Positions 51,445-60,876 are shown, counted from the first letter of the stretch. The stretch is 64,000 nucleotides of DNA from Fictibacillus phosphorivorans (GCF_007673525.1 NZ_VDZU01000001.1:1932177-1996176); one strand, 5' to 3'. Numbers and translations: made by a program. Notes: generated by a model from the letters alone, not told the origin.

Positions 51445-52710
51445 ATGGGATGGAGAGAATACCCCCAAAATATTAAAGTACGGTTGATTACATCGTTCTT
51501 TAATCGTGCCGTTTCTTCGGCCGTCATGCCATTTATGGCCTTATTCTTTGCAACTGAAAAGGGCAAAGTTTGGGCAGGTACATTTTTAATTTTAACAGTA
51601 GTCATCGGATTCGTTGTCAATTTAATCGGTGGTTACATTTCGGATCGTTTTCCCAGGAAGAAAGTGTTGATGACAACGTCTTGCTTAAACGCAGTGATGT
51701 TTTTACTTATGACCGTTAGCTTGCTGCCTGAACAAAATTGGATCCTGCTCTTTGCATTCGCTTATATAGGATTCACTGTTACAAGCAGTCTAGGCAGACC
51801 TGCCATGCATGCGATCATTATGGATTCGACGACACCTGAAAACAGAAAAGAAGTATATACGCTTGATTATTGGATGATCAATTTGTCTATGGCAATCGGT
51901 GCTGCTTTGGGTGGTTTGCTTTATGTGAGTCACCAGATTGAACTTTTTGTGTTGTTAACCGTTACTTCAATCAGCATTCCCATTGCTTATGGAATATGGT
52001 TACGAGATGAGTTCACTGGCTTTTTGAAGAAAACGCATGAAAATGTTTTTCTCGACTTGTTTCAAAACTATAAAGTGGCTTTAAAAGATTCTGCATTCGT
52101 GAAAGTGGTTATTGGTGGAACCTTCATCTTTTCAGCGGAATTTACACTGAACAGTTATATTGGGATTCGGTTGGCTGAAACCTTTGTATCTTTCCACATT
52201 GGTAATTTTGAGATCACTGGCGTTCGGATGCTCAGTATGTTAAACATCCAAAACATGTTGATGGTTGTTTGTTTCACGTTCTTAATCAACCGGGTTATGG
52301 ATCGTTTTTCAAAGAAAAATGCTTTATTGATTGGGTTGTTGTTATACGGAATCGGTTACGTGACTGTTACGTCAGCAAACGCTTGGTATATATTACTTCT
52401 ATTTAATGTGATCGCTACAATGGGTGAGTTAATCTACTCTCCAATTAAAGAAGCTGAAAAAGCAAATATGATACCTAGCGATAAGAGAGGATCATACTCT
52501 GCTTTTGCAAATGTCTCATTCAGTGGAGCAGACATGTTAGCACGTTCGACGATTATCTTAGGGGCTTTTTTAGTACCAGTAATGATGAGTGTGTATATGG
52601 GAGTCGTGATCATGATCGGTGCGTTTTTCATGTATTCTGGACTCTTTTTAAGAGACAAGGTCACAGAAAAAGCTGTAAAAAACGAGGTAGTTGCTCAAGT
52701 TGTAAAATAA
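51445..52710 (+). CDS. MFS transporter
   Basis: 421-residue major facilitator with 12 predicted helices. The loop 2-3 motif is GGYISDRFPRKKVLM. A central cytosolic loop (DEFTGFLKKTHENVFLDLF) separates the halves. N-terminal NIKVRLITSFFNRAVSSAVMPFMALFFA resembles bacillary multidrug/peptide MFS pumps regulated by SgrR-type proteins. RBS GAAGGAGGGG. Divergent from such a regulator, with which it shares the 100-bp promoter region. Substrate unknown. Confidence 0.88.
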   Translation: MGWREYPQNIKVRLITSFFNRAVSSAVMPFMALFFATEKGKVWAGTFLILTVVIGFVVNLIGGYISDRFPRKKVLMTTSCLNAVMFLLMTVSLLPEQNWILLFAFAYIGFTVTSSLGRPAMHAIIMDSTTPENRKEVYTLDYWMINLSMAIGAALGGLLYVSHQIELFVLLTVTSISIPIAYGIWLRDEFTGFLKKTHENVFLDLFQNYKVALKDSAFVKVVIGGTFIFSAEFTLNSYIGIRLAETFVSFHIGNFEITGVRMLSMLNIQNMLMVVCFTFLINRVMDRFSKKNALLIGLLLYGIGYVTVTSANAWYILLLFNVIATMGELIYSPIKEAEKANMIPSDKRGSYSAFANVSFSGADMLARSTIILGAFLVPVMMSVYMGVVIMIGAFFMYSGLFLRDKVTEKAVKNEVVAQVVK

Positions 52711-52803
52711 ACATAATTCAATATAGGAAGTTAACGAAATGATGTCCACCACAATTGAACAAAATTAATCTTTGTTCGATCCGTATGTACATCTATCATT
52801 AAT

Positions 52804-52875
52804 TACGAGGTAATAACAAATAATTACGAGGTAAATTACAATAAATACGAGGTAAATCCATTTAATACCGTATAT
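52804..52875 (+). repeat. Phased repeat array: TACGAGGTAA words every 21 bp
   Basis: TACGAGGTAA starts at 52804, 52825 and 52846, exactly 21 bp apart, with a degenerate copy (TACCGTAT) at 52866. Intervening bases vary and are AT-rich. It lies after the MFS gene and before the coiled-coil gene terminator, in a 271-bp interval otherwise without genes. Same period as the arrays at 5702, 24442 and 27873, but an unrelated word. Confidence 0.8.
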
Positions 52876-52949
52876 AAAATTATTTATCCGATTTTCGACA
52901 CACTTTGATAATCGCTTTGAGATTGAAACCAGCAAGAAGAAAAGAAAAT

Positions 52950-52975
52950 GAAGCTTGGAATCGATTCCAAGCTTC
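52950..52975 (-). terminator. Perfect palindromic terminator of the coiled-coil gene
   Basis: A 26-bp perfect palindrome (arms GAAGCTTGGAATC) sits 6 bp beyond the stop at 52982, with a T-rich minus-strand tail (CATTTTCTTTTC). Confidence 0.8.
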
Positions 52976-52981
52976 GATTTT

Positions 52982-53302
52982 TTATGAATTGGATTCTTTA
53001 ACAGAAGCGATCTCGATCTTTTCTACAAACATGTTGAAAACGCTGCGTTTTTCTTCAAGCTTTTTCAGCTGTTGCTTCAAATCATTGTACTTTTCCTCAA
53101 AAGGTTGTTGATAGGTTTTCTTGATGTTCTTGATCATTTCTTCGTTGATGGTTGATTGAATGACTTGTTTCGTGATTCCGAATTTATAAGAATAAAGTTG
53201 AAGTTCTGTTTTCACTTTTTCGTACTCTTCATCTATTTCATTCTTTTGTTGCTCAATCTCATCTTTCCATTCCAGTAGAGCATCCTTTACATACGGCTCC
53301 AT
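52982..53302 (-). CDS. Coiled-coil protein, unknown function
   Basis: 106 residues, nearly all charged helix: WKDEIEQQKNEIDEEYEKVK, EEKYNDLKQQLKKLEEKRSV. Two coiled-coil segments are likely. Start at ATG 53302 follows AGGAGG. No family recognised; a cytosolic structural or regulatory adaptor is possible. Confidence 0.7.
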   Translation of the reverse strand: MEPYVKDALLEWKDEIEQQKNEIDEEYEKVKTELQLYSYKFGITKQVIQSTINEEMIKNIKKTYQQPFEEKYNDLKQQLKKLEEKRSVFNMFVEKIEIASVKESNS

Positions 53303-53553
53303 GTTTTGCCTCCTAACAGTGTTCATACTTCTGTCATTACTTTTTTATGTACTCTATACACTATTAAGAGAGAATGATTCATTTATGGGGGTATTTTCAC
53401 TCGTTTACTAAATTTTTCCATAAACTTATTATTGAATTTAGATGAATTGAATTCCTTAAATTAATGAGCAGAGTAGAGAAAACGATATATTGCAGCAAGT
53501 GTAGTCATTCACGCTGCATAACAATTTCAAAATTAAAAGGGGTGTTGTGAAGC

Positions 53554-53844
53554 ATGCCGGTATTTGGATGGGTTTTTCTCGTAATCGTGATGGGCGGAAT
53601 CATTGTTGGTTCTTTTGTTCATAAGTATCGTTACCGTAACATGAATCTCATTTATACTGCATTTGGTCAGGAAAACTATTTTAATGTCATAGCCAAACTT
53701 AAAGCTGATGGTGTGGCATATAAAGTGAGAATTCCGGGGCAGGCATTTGGTGATAGAGAACGGCCAGTAATTGATAACACGCAATATGACATTTACGTCA
53801 AGAAAGCAGATGCACATCTAGCAGCGGATGCTCTTAGAAAATAA
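53554..53844 (+). CDS. Small membrane-anchored protein, unknown function
   Basis: 96 residues: one N-terminal helix (FGWVFLVIVMGGIIVGSFV) then a soluble domain (YFNVIAKLKADGVAYKVRIP, DNTQYDIYVKKADAHLAADAL) resembling DUF2007-like small signal-binding folds, by impression only. RBS AAGGGGTG; ATG 53554. It lies 15 bp before the PPOX-type gene. Confidence 0.65.
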   Translation: MPVFGWVFLVIVMGGIIVGSFVHKYRYRNMNLIYTAFGQENYFNVIAKLKADGVAYKVRIPGQAFGDRERPVIDNTQYDIYVKKADAHLAADALRK

Positions 53845-53859
53845 GGGGATGAAACGATA

Positions 53860-54486
53860 GTGAAAACTTTAGATTATGTGAACAGCCAAGAAGAACTGAG
53901 GCTTATGCTCGGAACTCCAAGTCTTAGGGGGCAGAATAAAGTTATTTCTAAAATAGATGAACATTGTAAAGACTTTATCGCTCATTCACCATTTTTAATT
54001 TTAGCTACGTCAGATCATGAAGGGAACTGTGATAGTTCACCTCGGGGTGATGCTGCAGGTTTTGTACATGTGATAGATGATCACCATCTCGTGATTCCCG
54101 ACAGACCAGGGAATAAGCGTGTAGATTCAATGTTTAATATTCTCTCAAATCCGAAAGTAGGTTTACTATTTCTAATACCAGGAATGGGTGAGACGCTACG
54201 GATTAACGGTAAAGCTGCGATTATAAAAGATGAAGAAGTACTCAAAAAAATGGAAGTAGGGGGAAAAGCGCCACTTCTAGGAATTCTAGTTAATGTTGAA
54301 CAATGCTTTATGCACTGTGGAAAAGCGTTTAAACGGTCCGGACTTTGGGAACCAGTACGTTGGGAAATGAAAGAATCTCTTCCGAACGCGGCAAAGATTC
54401 TAGCCGCTCATGTGAACCTACCTGAAATGACTGAAGAAAGAATCGCAAACGACCTAATTGAAGGCTATAAGAACAAGCTTTACTAG
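53860..54486 (+). CDS. PPOX-type flavoprotein (MSMEG_1061-like)
   Basis: 208 residues of the pyridoxamine-5'-phosphate-oxidase-like FMN family. Motifs: FLILATSDHEGNCDSSPRGD (FMN-binding strand), LVIPDRPGNKRVDSMFNIL, KVGLLFLIPGMGETLRINGKA. The CFMHCGKAFKRSGLW segment is typical of this subgroup. Function unknown; probably F420 or FMN-dependent reduction. GTG start at 53860. Confidence 0.87.
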   Translation: MKTLDYVNSQEELRLMLGTPSLRGQNKVISKIDEHCKDFIAHSPFLILATSDHEGNCDSSPRGDAAGFVHVIDDHHLVIPDRPGNKRVDSMFNILSNPKVGLLFLIPGMGETLRINGKAAIIKDEEVLKKMEVGGKAPLLGILVNVEQCFMHCGKAFKRSGLWEPVRWEMKESLPNAAKILAAHVNLPEMTEERIANDLIEGYKNKLY

Positions 54487-54502
54487 TTAGTAGTCTTATA
54501 GG

Positions 54503-54542
54503 AAACTTTCAAAAGCACTGCATGCAGTGCTTTTGAAAGTTT
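54503..54542. terminator. Perfect 40-nt palindrome, bidirectional terminator
   Basis: Arms AAACTTTCAAAAGCACTGCA / its exact complement, 20 bp per arm with no loop. It overlaps the stop of the minus-strand nucleotidyltransferase gene by two bases and lies between convergent genes. Confidence 0.85.
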
Positions 54543-55326
54543 ATACGTTTTTCTTCGGTTTCAACAACTCAAGTAAAGAATCATCTAGTGTGTATATTGA
54601 ACTCTGCATTACGGTATGTATAAACAATTCTTTTAATAAAGAAGCGGATTCAACCATACTATCACACGTTATATCTTTTGGATAAGTTGAAAGGTATTTC
54701 TTTAGAAAATCATTATTTAACGAGTCGTAAGCTTTAAACTGATGAAGTTTTTTGTCCTCATTTAATGTCTGAACGATTAACGTATAATCTCTCATGGACT
54801 CTAGCATCTTTAGTGCATATACGAAATTATGGCGTTTCAATTCTTTGTCTAATCTTATGAAACAATAAACAAATTCGAAAACAGGATCTTCGAAAGTAGC
54901 ATACTTTAAGGGTTTGTTTGAAAAAGAGCGATCCTCTTTTCCCATCTTCTCAGAGACTAAGCCTGTTTTGTCCAAAACTATTCTCCACAACGGAGATCTT
55001 ACACTTAATGAATTCCTTTGAAGAATTGAAACATTGAATTCCAACGAGTTTTCTAGAATAACAATCAATAGGTAAATATTTTTTGAAAACTGCTTCTCTT
55101 TAATGATAACGGGATTCAAATCCTTGTAAAATTGCTGAATATTATCTTTCACTCCAATAACTTCATCCTCAGTTGACGTAGCTATCATTAGATCAATATC
55201 CGAGAATTCGTCTTTGTATCCCGTTACACCAGAACCTAATTGAACAACACCTTCAACCATAGGCAGCACATTTAACATATCGATCGTACGCTGAAAATAA
55301 GTATCTCTTTCTGTCGGAGTATACAT
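54541..55326 (-). CDS. Nucleotidyltransferase-domain protein
   Basis: 261 residues. The Pol-beta nucleotidyltransferase motif is GSGVTGYKDEFSDIDLMI (residues about 33-50: GS...D-x-D), with a third acidic position in SLEFNVSIL uncertain. The C-terminal helical region resembles kinases/minimal NTases of the aminoglycoside nucleotidyltransferase type. Start at ATG 55326 after GAGGTG; longer frame rejected. Substrate unknown; could be an antibiotic or tRNA-type target. Confidence 0.82.
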   Translation of the reverse strand: MYTPTERDTYFQRTIDMLNVLPMVEGVVQLGSGVTGYKDEFSDIDLMIATSTEDEVIGVKDNIQQFYKDLNPVIIKEKQFSKNIYLLIVILENSLEFNVSILQRNSLSVRSPLWRIVLDKTGLVSEKMGKEDRSFSNKPLKYATFEDPVFEFVYCFIRLDKELKRHNFVYALKMLESMRDYTLIVQTLNEDKKLHQFKAYDSLNNDFLKKYLSTYPKDITCDSMVESASLLKELFIHTVMQSSIYTLDDSLLELLKPKKNV

Positions 55327-55420
55327 AAGACACCTCGCATTATTTATATATTTTTTAATATTAACATAATTTGTAAAATCCTGTAACAGAAAATGCAACA
55401 AAGCTTACGACATCAACCCT

Positions 55421-55468
55421 AAAAAAAGCAATAGTTATCCGATCATAGAAATACCGGATAACTATTGC
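55421..55468 (-). terminator. Terminator of the FAD oxidase gene
   Basis: A 14-bp stem GCAATAGTTATCCG / CGGATAACTATTGC; on the minus strand it is followed by seven T residues. Confidence 0.85.
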
Positions 55469-55480
55469 AAATATTAATTC

Positions 55481-56818
55481 TTAATAAAGTGGGGGGACAC
55501 TCTGAGGATGGTTAAATACATTCTCAGGATCATATTTTGTTTTTACTCTTTGCAGCCTTGCAAAGTTTGTTGCCCAATAAGCTTTCCCGAAGTTTGGAAT
55601 GTTTTCATCTGGGACGTTTACATAAGAACCTATCGTATAAGGTTTTAACTGCTGACGCACAGACTCGACTGATGCAAGACTACTCGCTTCTTCAGATTTA
55701 TCGACCCATGTTGCGTTCCATTCTGTGTAAAATAACGGATCACGCCAATAGAAAGCTGTCTTGTCTTTTGGCACTCTGCTGATCGCACCGCCCCAGTTGG
55801 TAAAATAAAAATTGGATTCTGTTCCAGGTGCTTCTTCTAAAAATTGTTTCATTACCTTTATCGGTTCTTCTGGCCAAAGATTAGTCGCCCAAGAAGATGA
55901 GAATTTAAAGTTTTGGTCAGCATAAGGTGGCTCAGGTGGATCAAGGAAATCAATACAGTCTGGGTAGAAGAGCGTTTCAATGACTACTTCGGAAGGTGTC
56001 CCAGCATTAAGTAAAGGTTGTATGATTTGAATTAATTCAGGTCTTGAACCTAGGAAAAGGCCGGTTACCTGACATAATCCATTTACTTTGCTGTAGATCT
56101 CTATATAACTGCCTAATCGTGAATCTACAAACGGCATTAAATTCTGCCATGCTTCAAATACTGTTTCGAGCTGTTCCCATGGCCAAATAATGTTAAAGAC
56201 CGTTGCTGTTTCAGGTGCACGATGAACTTTAAACGTATATTCGGTATTGTATCCAAACGTACCGCCACCGCCTCCTCTAGAGGCCCAAAACAAGTCTTCG
56301 TTGCAAGTTGGACTGGCTTTTAGAATCCGGCCATTTGCATCTACGGTCTCTAATGCAAGAAGGTTATCTGATATGACACCAATTGTACGTGAGAGTAACC
56401 CGAACCCCCCACCAGTTGTAATGCCTCCGATTCCAACGGTCGGACTATCGCCAAAGACAGCCATAAAGCCTTCTCGCGCGAGACCTTTTACAAGAGGTCC
56501 GACCCTAATTCCAGGTTGAACAGTAGCGATTCCCTTTTTCTTATCTAAGTGCACTTTATTCATGTCACCTGTGTCGATAACGATTCCACCCTTTACAACA
56601 TTGAACTCTTTGTCTAGAGCATGACGGCCGCTTCTGACCCTTAATGGAACATCGTTCTCTCGAGCCCATTTTATTGCATTACTGACGTCACATGCATTTT
56701 GTGCAAATACGAATACAAGAGGATATGTGTTGACATAAGGGTTCCAGTTTCTAACGGCTTCATCATAGCCAGGGTCACCTTTAAAGATTATTCTTCCTGT
56801 TAACTCTGTAGATCCCAT
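55481..56818 (-). CDS. FAD-linked oxidase, berberine-bridge-enzyme-like (CotQ/YvdP-like)
   Basis: 445-residue FAD-dependent oxidoreductase. FAD_binding_4 region: VRSGRHALDKEFNVVKGGIV (His for covalent 8-alpha linkage) and GDSPTVGIGGITTGGGFGLLS; the usual Cys of bicovalent BBE enzymes is replaced by Asp-Ser, so only monocovalent attachment is expected. A C-terminal BBE domain ends with YWATNFARLQRVKTKYDPENVF. Similar to B. subtilis YvdP (CotQ), a spore coat protein. Start at ATG 56818 behind GGGAGTGG. Confidence 0.87.
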   Translation of the reverse strand: MGSTELTGRIIFKGDPGYDEAVRNWNPYVNTYPLVFVFAQNACDVSNAIKWARENDVPLRVRSGRHALDKEFNVVKGGIVIDTGDMNKVHLDKKKGIATVQPGIRVGPLVKGLAREGFMAVFGDSPTVGIGGITTGGGFGLLSRTIGVISDNLLALETVDANGRILKASPTCNEDLFWASRGGGGGTFGYNTEYTFKVHRAPETATVFNIIWPWEQLETVFEAWQNLMPFVDSRLGSYIEIYSKVNGLCQVTGLFLGSRPELIQIIQPLLNAGTPSEVVIETLFYPDCIDFLDPPEPPYADQNFKFSSSWATNLWPEEPIKVMKQFLEEAPGTESNFYFTNWGGAISRVPKDKTAFYWRDPLFYTEWNATWVDKSEEASSLASVESVRQQLKPYTIGSYVNVPDENIPNFGKAYWATNFARLQRVKTKYDPENVFNHPQSVPPLY

Positions 56819-57099
56819 TAATTCCACTCCCGACAAAGACATATTTGTAGTTATATAAATGTATGCAGGAAATGCATAGTCGGTTAAAACCTTTTATGTA
56901 GCCGAGCTCAGTCAGAAAAACACTTATAAGGAGTGTATTAGAAAAAGTATGGTTAGTGAGTTAAAAAAAGTAAGGAATAAGGGAATGCTATAACTATCAT
57001 TCCGTTTTCGGTATAGGGTTTACAAAAGCAGTTAACTTGGTTAAGAAACCACTCACATGATATCATTTTCCAATATAGTTTTAGAAAAGGAGGGGAACC

Positions 57100-59277
57100 G
57101 TGCAACGATTATATAACAAGCACCATTGGTTAGCTAAGATGGTAGCAGCTGACCCTGGATATGTGCGTTTGCAAAAAGCAGGAAGAGCTACTGCTAGTTT
57201 AATTCTTGCTGTATTCACTACCCTTCTTATCATGCGGTACACCGGTCACACTGGAGGCATCACACCAGCAATAGTTTCCGGTATGCTTGGGCTGATGGGT
57301 ATCATGGTGGTAATGGATGACACAAAGCAAGAGATGAGAGTAACCACGTTATGGCTCGGAGTATCAGCTATGATGGGCATTACAGTTGGTTCCCTCGTTG
57401 CCAATAATGCTTATTACATAGATGTTGTTTTAGTGTTAAGTGTGTTTAGCAGTTTTTATTTCTCAAGATTTGGTACACGCTATTTTTCCTTGTTCATGAT
57501 CTTCTTTATGACGGTGTATTTTTCTTCTGTTTTGAAATTATCCAGTGACCAGTTACCATGGTTTTATGTTGGAATCTGGCTAGGTGTAGCTTATGCCTTT
57601 ATTCTTAATTTCTTCTTATTTCAAGATACAGCAAAGAATTTAAAAAGAAGCATTCATTCTTTTCATATCCAGAGCAACCTGACGCTTAACCTCTTGATCG
57701 AAGCCATGAAAGATAAGGAATCCAATGCTCAGCGGAAGAAAGAATTAGATAAAAACGTGGCCAAACTAAGAGATTATGCCCTTATTGTTTCTGGCTATAT
57801 CAACGGAAATGATGTGAAGAAAATATGGCCAGGTCTCTTGCCTAACCAACTTCGACTATACGTGTTTGATACAGGTATGTTGATTGAAACGTTAGTTGAC
57901 TCGGTTCGCGGATTAAAAACGGCAGATGCTCTACATGTTGAAGAGATCAAACAATCACTCATTGCTGTGACGGTTGCTGTTCGTGATGCTGAAGTACTCG
58001 CTCCACATGTGAAAGATCAAAATATTCTCCCTGCTGAAAAATCGGTTCAGCAACTTCGAATGTTAATCATGAAGCTTTTTGAACGAGAAGAGCCTCCACA
58101 AGGATGGATCTATCTTATCCGCCGAATTGAATCAATCGCTAATCACGTGATAGAAGGTGCTGTTACGATACAGCAATCTCTTTATTCTCAGTCTGAGGAT
58201 AAAAAAGAGGAAGAGATCGTCGATAAAGTTGTGTATGAAGATACGAAATCTGAAGACAAAACGCTAAAGCCATCAACTAAAAAAGCGTATCAAGCACTTG
58301 TTGCAGGAATTCTATCTATTATAGTTGGTCTAGTAATCTCACCAGCACAGCCCTATTGGGTTCTTCTTACCGCCTTTGTCGTTCTTCTTGGAACAGAGTC
58401 CATCGGACGAATTTATACGAAAGGATATCAGCGTTCGTTAGGCACGATCATTGGAGCTGTTATCGGTTTTGTTCTTGCTAAACTTCTTTCCGGACAAACC
58501 GTTTTGGAAGTCATTTTTCTCTTTGTTGTTGTTTTTCTAGCGTTTTATTTAATGACCGTTTCCTACACGTTAATGAGTGTGTTTATTACTATGCTTATTG
58601 CGTTTATGTACGACCTTCTATTAGGTGGAATTACTTTTTCACTAATTGGATCTAGAGTACTGGATACGATCGCAGGAGCATCGATTGCTTTAGCTGTTTC
58701 TTATCTGATCTTTCCAAAGAAAACAAAAGTTAAGGTAGCTGAATCGATTAACGAATTCTTAGAAGAGCTCGCTCCTTTTGTCGCCGAATATGTGAGAGGG
58801 TTTAGAGAGGACGTAAACGTTAAGGATCTGTCAGAAAGTGCGTTTAAGCTGGATACGAAACTTCAGACGATCAGGGATGAAGCGCAATCCTTTCTTCAAC
58901 GCCCGGGATCACCGATCTATGCTGATATGGTCAGTTGGATGACAAGGTTAGCTGCCATCAACTATTATGCAAAACATCTGGTTGCTTCTGCTTACAGAAA
59001 AGGATTCGATTATCCGGAAGAACTTCTTGATGGATTTATTCAGGTTGAGACAAAACTAAAGAACAACATCGATTCCTTATCTGCCCTTCTTACTGAGGAT
59101 GAAGGGGAGTACGTTCTACAATCGTTAGAAGAAGAACGGGAGAAATTTGAACGTCTTGCTCCTAACCGAAAACAATCACAACGTGATCTCATTCATCACC
59201 TTTATTATGTATGGCGAATCAATCAATCCCTTGTGGAGTTAGGAAGTGAGTTGGGAGGAGTAAGAGAGAAGAAATAG
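57100..59277 (+). CDS. FUSC family aromatic acid exporter-like protein
   Basis: 725 residues. Two membrane blocks of about six helices (about 27-170 and 405-545) flank cytosolic domains, the layout of FUSC/AaeB-like exporters. Motifs: KAGRATASLILAVFTTLL near the N-terminus, and PAQPYWVLLTAFVVLLGTES with RSLGTIIGAVIGFVLAKLL in the second half. GTG start at 57100 after AGGAGGGG. The family exports aromatic acids or fusaric acid; the substrate here is unknown. Single gene. Confidence 0.9.
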   Translation: MQRLYNKHHWLAKMVAADPGYVRLQKAGRATASLILAVFTTLLIMRYTGHTGGITPAIVSGMLGLMGIMVVMDDTKQEMRVTTLWLGVSAMMGITVGSLVANNAYYIDVVLVLSVFSSFYFSRFGTRYFSLFMIFFMTVYFSSVLKLSSDQLPWFYVGIWLGVAYAFILNFFLFQDTAKNLKRSIHSFHIQSNLTLNLLIEAMKDKESNAQRKKELDKNVAKLRDYALIVSGYINGNDVKKIWPGLLPNQLRLYVFDTGMLIETLVDSVRGLKTADALHVEEIKQSLIAVTVAVRDAEVLAPHVKDQNILPAEKSVQQLRMLIMKLFEREEPPQGWIYLIRRIESIANHVIEGAVTIQQSLYSQSEDKKEEEIVDKVVYEDTKSEDKTLKPSTKKAYQALVAGILSIIVGLVISPAQPYWVLLTAFVVLLGTESIGRIYTKGYQRSLGTIIGAVIGFVLAKLLSGQTVLEVIFLFVVVFLAFYLMTVSYTLMSVFITMLIAFMYDLLLGGITFSLIGSRVLDTIAGASIALAVSYLIFPKKTKVKVAESINEFLEELAPFVAEYVRGFREDVNVKDLSESAFKLDTKLQTIRDEAQSFLQRPGSPIYADMVSWMTRLAAINYYAKHLVASAYRKGFDYPEELLDGFIQVETKLKNNIDSLSALLTEDEGEYVLQSLEEEREKFERLAPNRKQSQRDLIHHLYYVWRINQSLVELGSELGGVREKK

Positions 59278-59328
59278 TGAGGGATTAGATGTGAATCTAT
59301 GATTTAACCGTTAAATAAGAAGGAAAGA

Positions 59329-59357
59329 ACAGCAGCTTTAGAGTTGCTGTTTTTTTG
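59329..59357 (+). terminator. Terminator after the FUSC gene
   Basis: Hairpin ACAGCAGC...TTGCTGT followed by seven T residues. Confidence 0.7.
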
Positions 59358-59433
59358 TTTATAGGTAATTTTAGGAGGATTCACTTAATGAATACAGAAG
59401 GTTATTTTAAAATGAAGTGGAGGTAAAGGTTAA

Positions 59434-59970
59434 ATGAACTCATTAAAGTCATTACATATTCAAAAAGCTTCTCTTGATGATCTTCAAATGGTTATTAGTC
59501 TATTAAAAGAATGTGCACAATGGATGAAAGACGGAAATATTGATCAATGGCGATATTTGCTAGAGGGTGGTGAAGATTTAGAAATCAAAAGTGCTATCGA
59601 AAGAAATGAGACATATACAGTGATGAAAAATGAACAATTGGTTGCTACCTTTACATTATCACCACAGCAAACAGAATGGGACGTGCATATCTTTGGGAAA
59701 GATGAGGTGGGAAATTGTCTATATTTACATAGATTAGCAGTGTCTCCGTCATTTATGAACAAAGGTATAGGAAAAGAAATCTTGAATTGGATTGAAATAA
59801 ACGCAAATGAGAAACAAGATAAAGATAATATTATACTTGATTGTGTAGCAAATAATCGTAAGTTGAATCAGTTTTATGCTGATAATGGATTTCAATATAT
59901 AGGCGAGAGTGATAGGCATAGTAAATATAGAAAACCACTTCTTAGGAGGGAAGATGAAAGAATCTTTTGA
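59434..59970 (+). CDS. GNAT family N-acetyltransferase
   Basis: 178-residue acetyltransferase. The acetyl-CoA site reads LHRLAVSPSFMNKGIGKEIL (residues about 98-117), followed by LDCVANNRKLNQFYADNGF. Substrate unknown. RBS AGTGGAGG. The stop is 17 bp inside the next gene, so the two are co-translated; a dfrA gene follows. Confidence 0.87.
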   Translation: MNSLKSLHIQKASLDDLQMVISLLKECAQWMKDGNIDQWRYLLEGGEDLEIKSAIERNETYTVMKNEQLVATFTLSPQQTEWDVHIFGKDEVGNCLYLHRLAVSPSFMNKGIGKEILNWIEINANEKQDKDNIILDCVANNRKLNQFYADNGFQYIGESDRHSKYRKPLLRREDERIF

Positions 59971-60379
59971 TGAATTTTTTAAAGAGTACTTAGATAGTTG
60001 GAGACTTTTTTCAATAAAAGGAATTGAGAAGGTTGTTTCGCCTGATTATACAGCTCGTGAAATAAGGGGCAAGGAGGTATATGATTTTGGCTATGAAGAA
60101 TCTATTGATGGATTGAATCATGCATTTAATGGGTTAAGAGGGAGGAACGCTGAGTGGATGCTAGAAGATGATGTAATCGTATCTTTAAAAGAAGATGAGA
60201 TGCTGGCAATTATTTGGGCATCGCTAATTATCGATGATAAACCTATAAAAACGGCTAGCTTGTTCTTTCAGACTTTTAGATGGGAACAAGGAAGTTGGAA
60301 AATGGTAAGAAGCTATATTGAGGCAGAAATACCAATAGAAAAGATGCTTAGTTTAAAGCTCACCACAACAGAAAGGTAA
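59954..60379 (+). CDS. NTF2/SnoaL-like protein
   Basis: 141 residues of nuclear-transport-factor-2 type fold: MKESFDEFFKEYLDSWRLFS helices, then strands such as MLAIIWASLIIDDKPIKTAS and WEQGSWKMVRSYIEAEIP. Binds small hydrophobic ligands or acts as a subunit in some families; no function evident. Start at ATG 59954 follows GGAGGG and overlaps the GNAT gene by 17 bp. Next to dfrA. Confidence 0.75.
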   Translation: MKESFDEFFKEYLDSWRLFSIKGIEKVVSPDYTAREIRGKEVYDFGYEESIDGLNHAFNGLRGRNAEWMLEDDVIVSLKEDEMLAIIWASLIIDDKPIKTASLFFQTFRWEQGSWKMVRSYIEAEIPIEKMLSLKLTTTER

Positions 60380-60387
60380 GATTCGCT

Positions 60388-60876
60388 ATGAACTTTTCAA
60401 TGATAGCTGCTATGGACGAAAATAGAGTGATAGGTAAAGACAATGATCTGCCTTGGAGGTTACCGAGAGATTGGCAGTATGTTCAAAAGATTACGATGGG
60501 AAAAACCATTGTTTTAGGCAGAAAGAATTTTGAATCAATTGGTAAAGCACTGCCTGGAAGGAAGAACATTGTGCTTACGAGAAAAAGAGATTTCTCACCC
60601 GAAAACTGTTTAATTGTGCATTCTACAGATGAGGTGATACAAACATGCAGAGACGATGAAGAAGTCTTTATTTTCGGTGGAGAAGAGATTTATACGCAGT
60701 TTATGCCTATGGCAACTAAATTATATTTAACAAAAATACACCATACGTTTGAAGGTGATACTTACTTTCCTGAAATCAATGAAAGAGATTGGAAAGAGAT
60801 TTCTAGAGTCAAAGGGATAGAGGACAAGCAGAATCCTTACACCTATTATTTTCATCAATACATAAGAATTATGTGA
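60388..60876 (+). CDS. dfrA: Dihydrofolate reductase
   Basis: 162 residues; reduces dihydrofolate to tetrahydrofolate with NADPH. The N-terminal MIAAMDENRVIGKDNDLPWR (substrate Asp in the DNDLPW segment), the NADPH GRKNFESIG segment and the FGGEEIYTQFMP nucleotide-binding Gly-Gly are all present. Lies 8 bp after the NTF2-like gene, in one operon with it and the GNAT gene. thyA is not adjacent, unlike in many bacilli. Confidence 0.93.
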   Translation: MNFSMIAAMDENRVIGKDNDLPWRLPRDWQYVQKITMGKTIVLGRKNFESIGKALPGRKNIVLTRKRDFSPENCLIVHSTDEVIQTCRDDEEVFIFGGEEIYTQFMPMATKLYLTKIHHTFEGDTYFPEINERDWKEISRVKGIEDKQNPYTYYFHQYIRIM

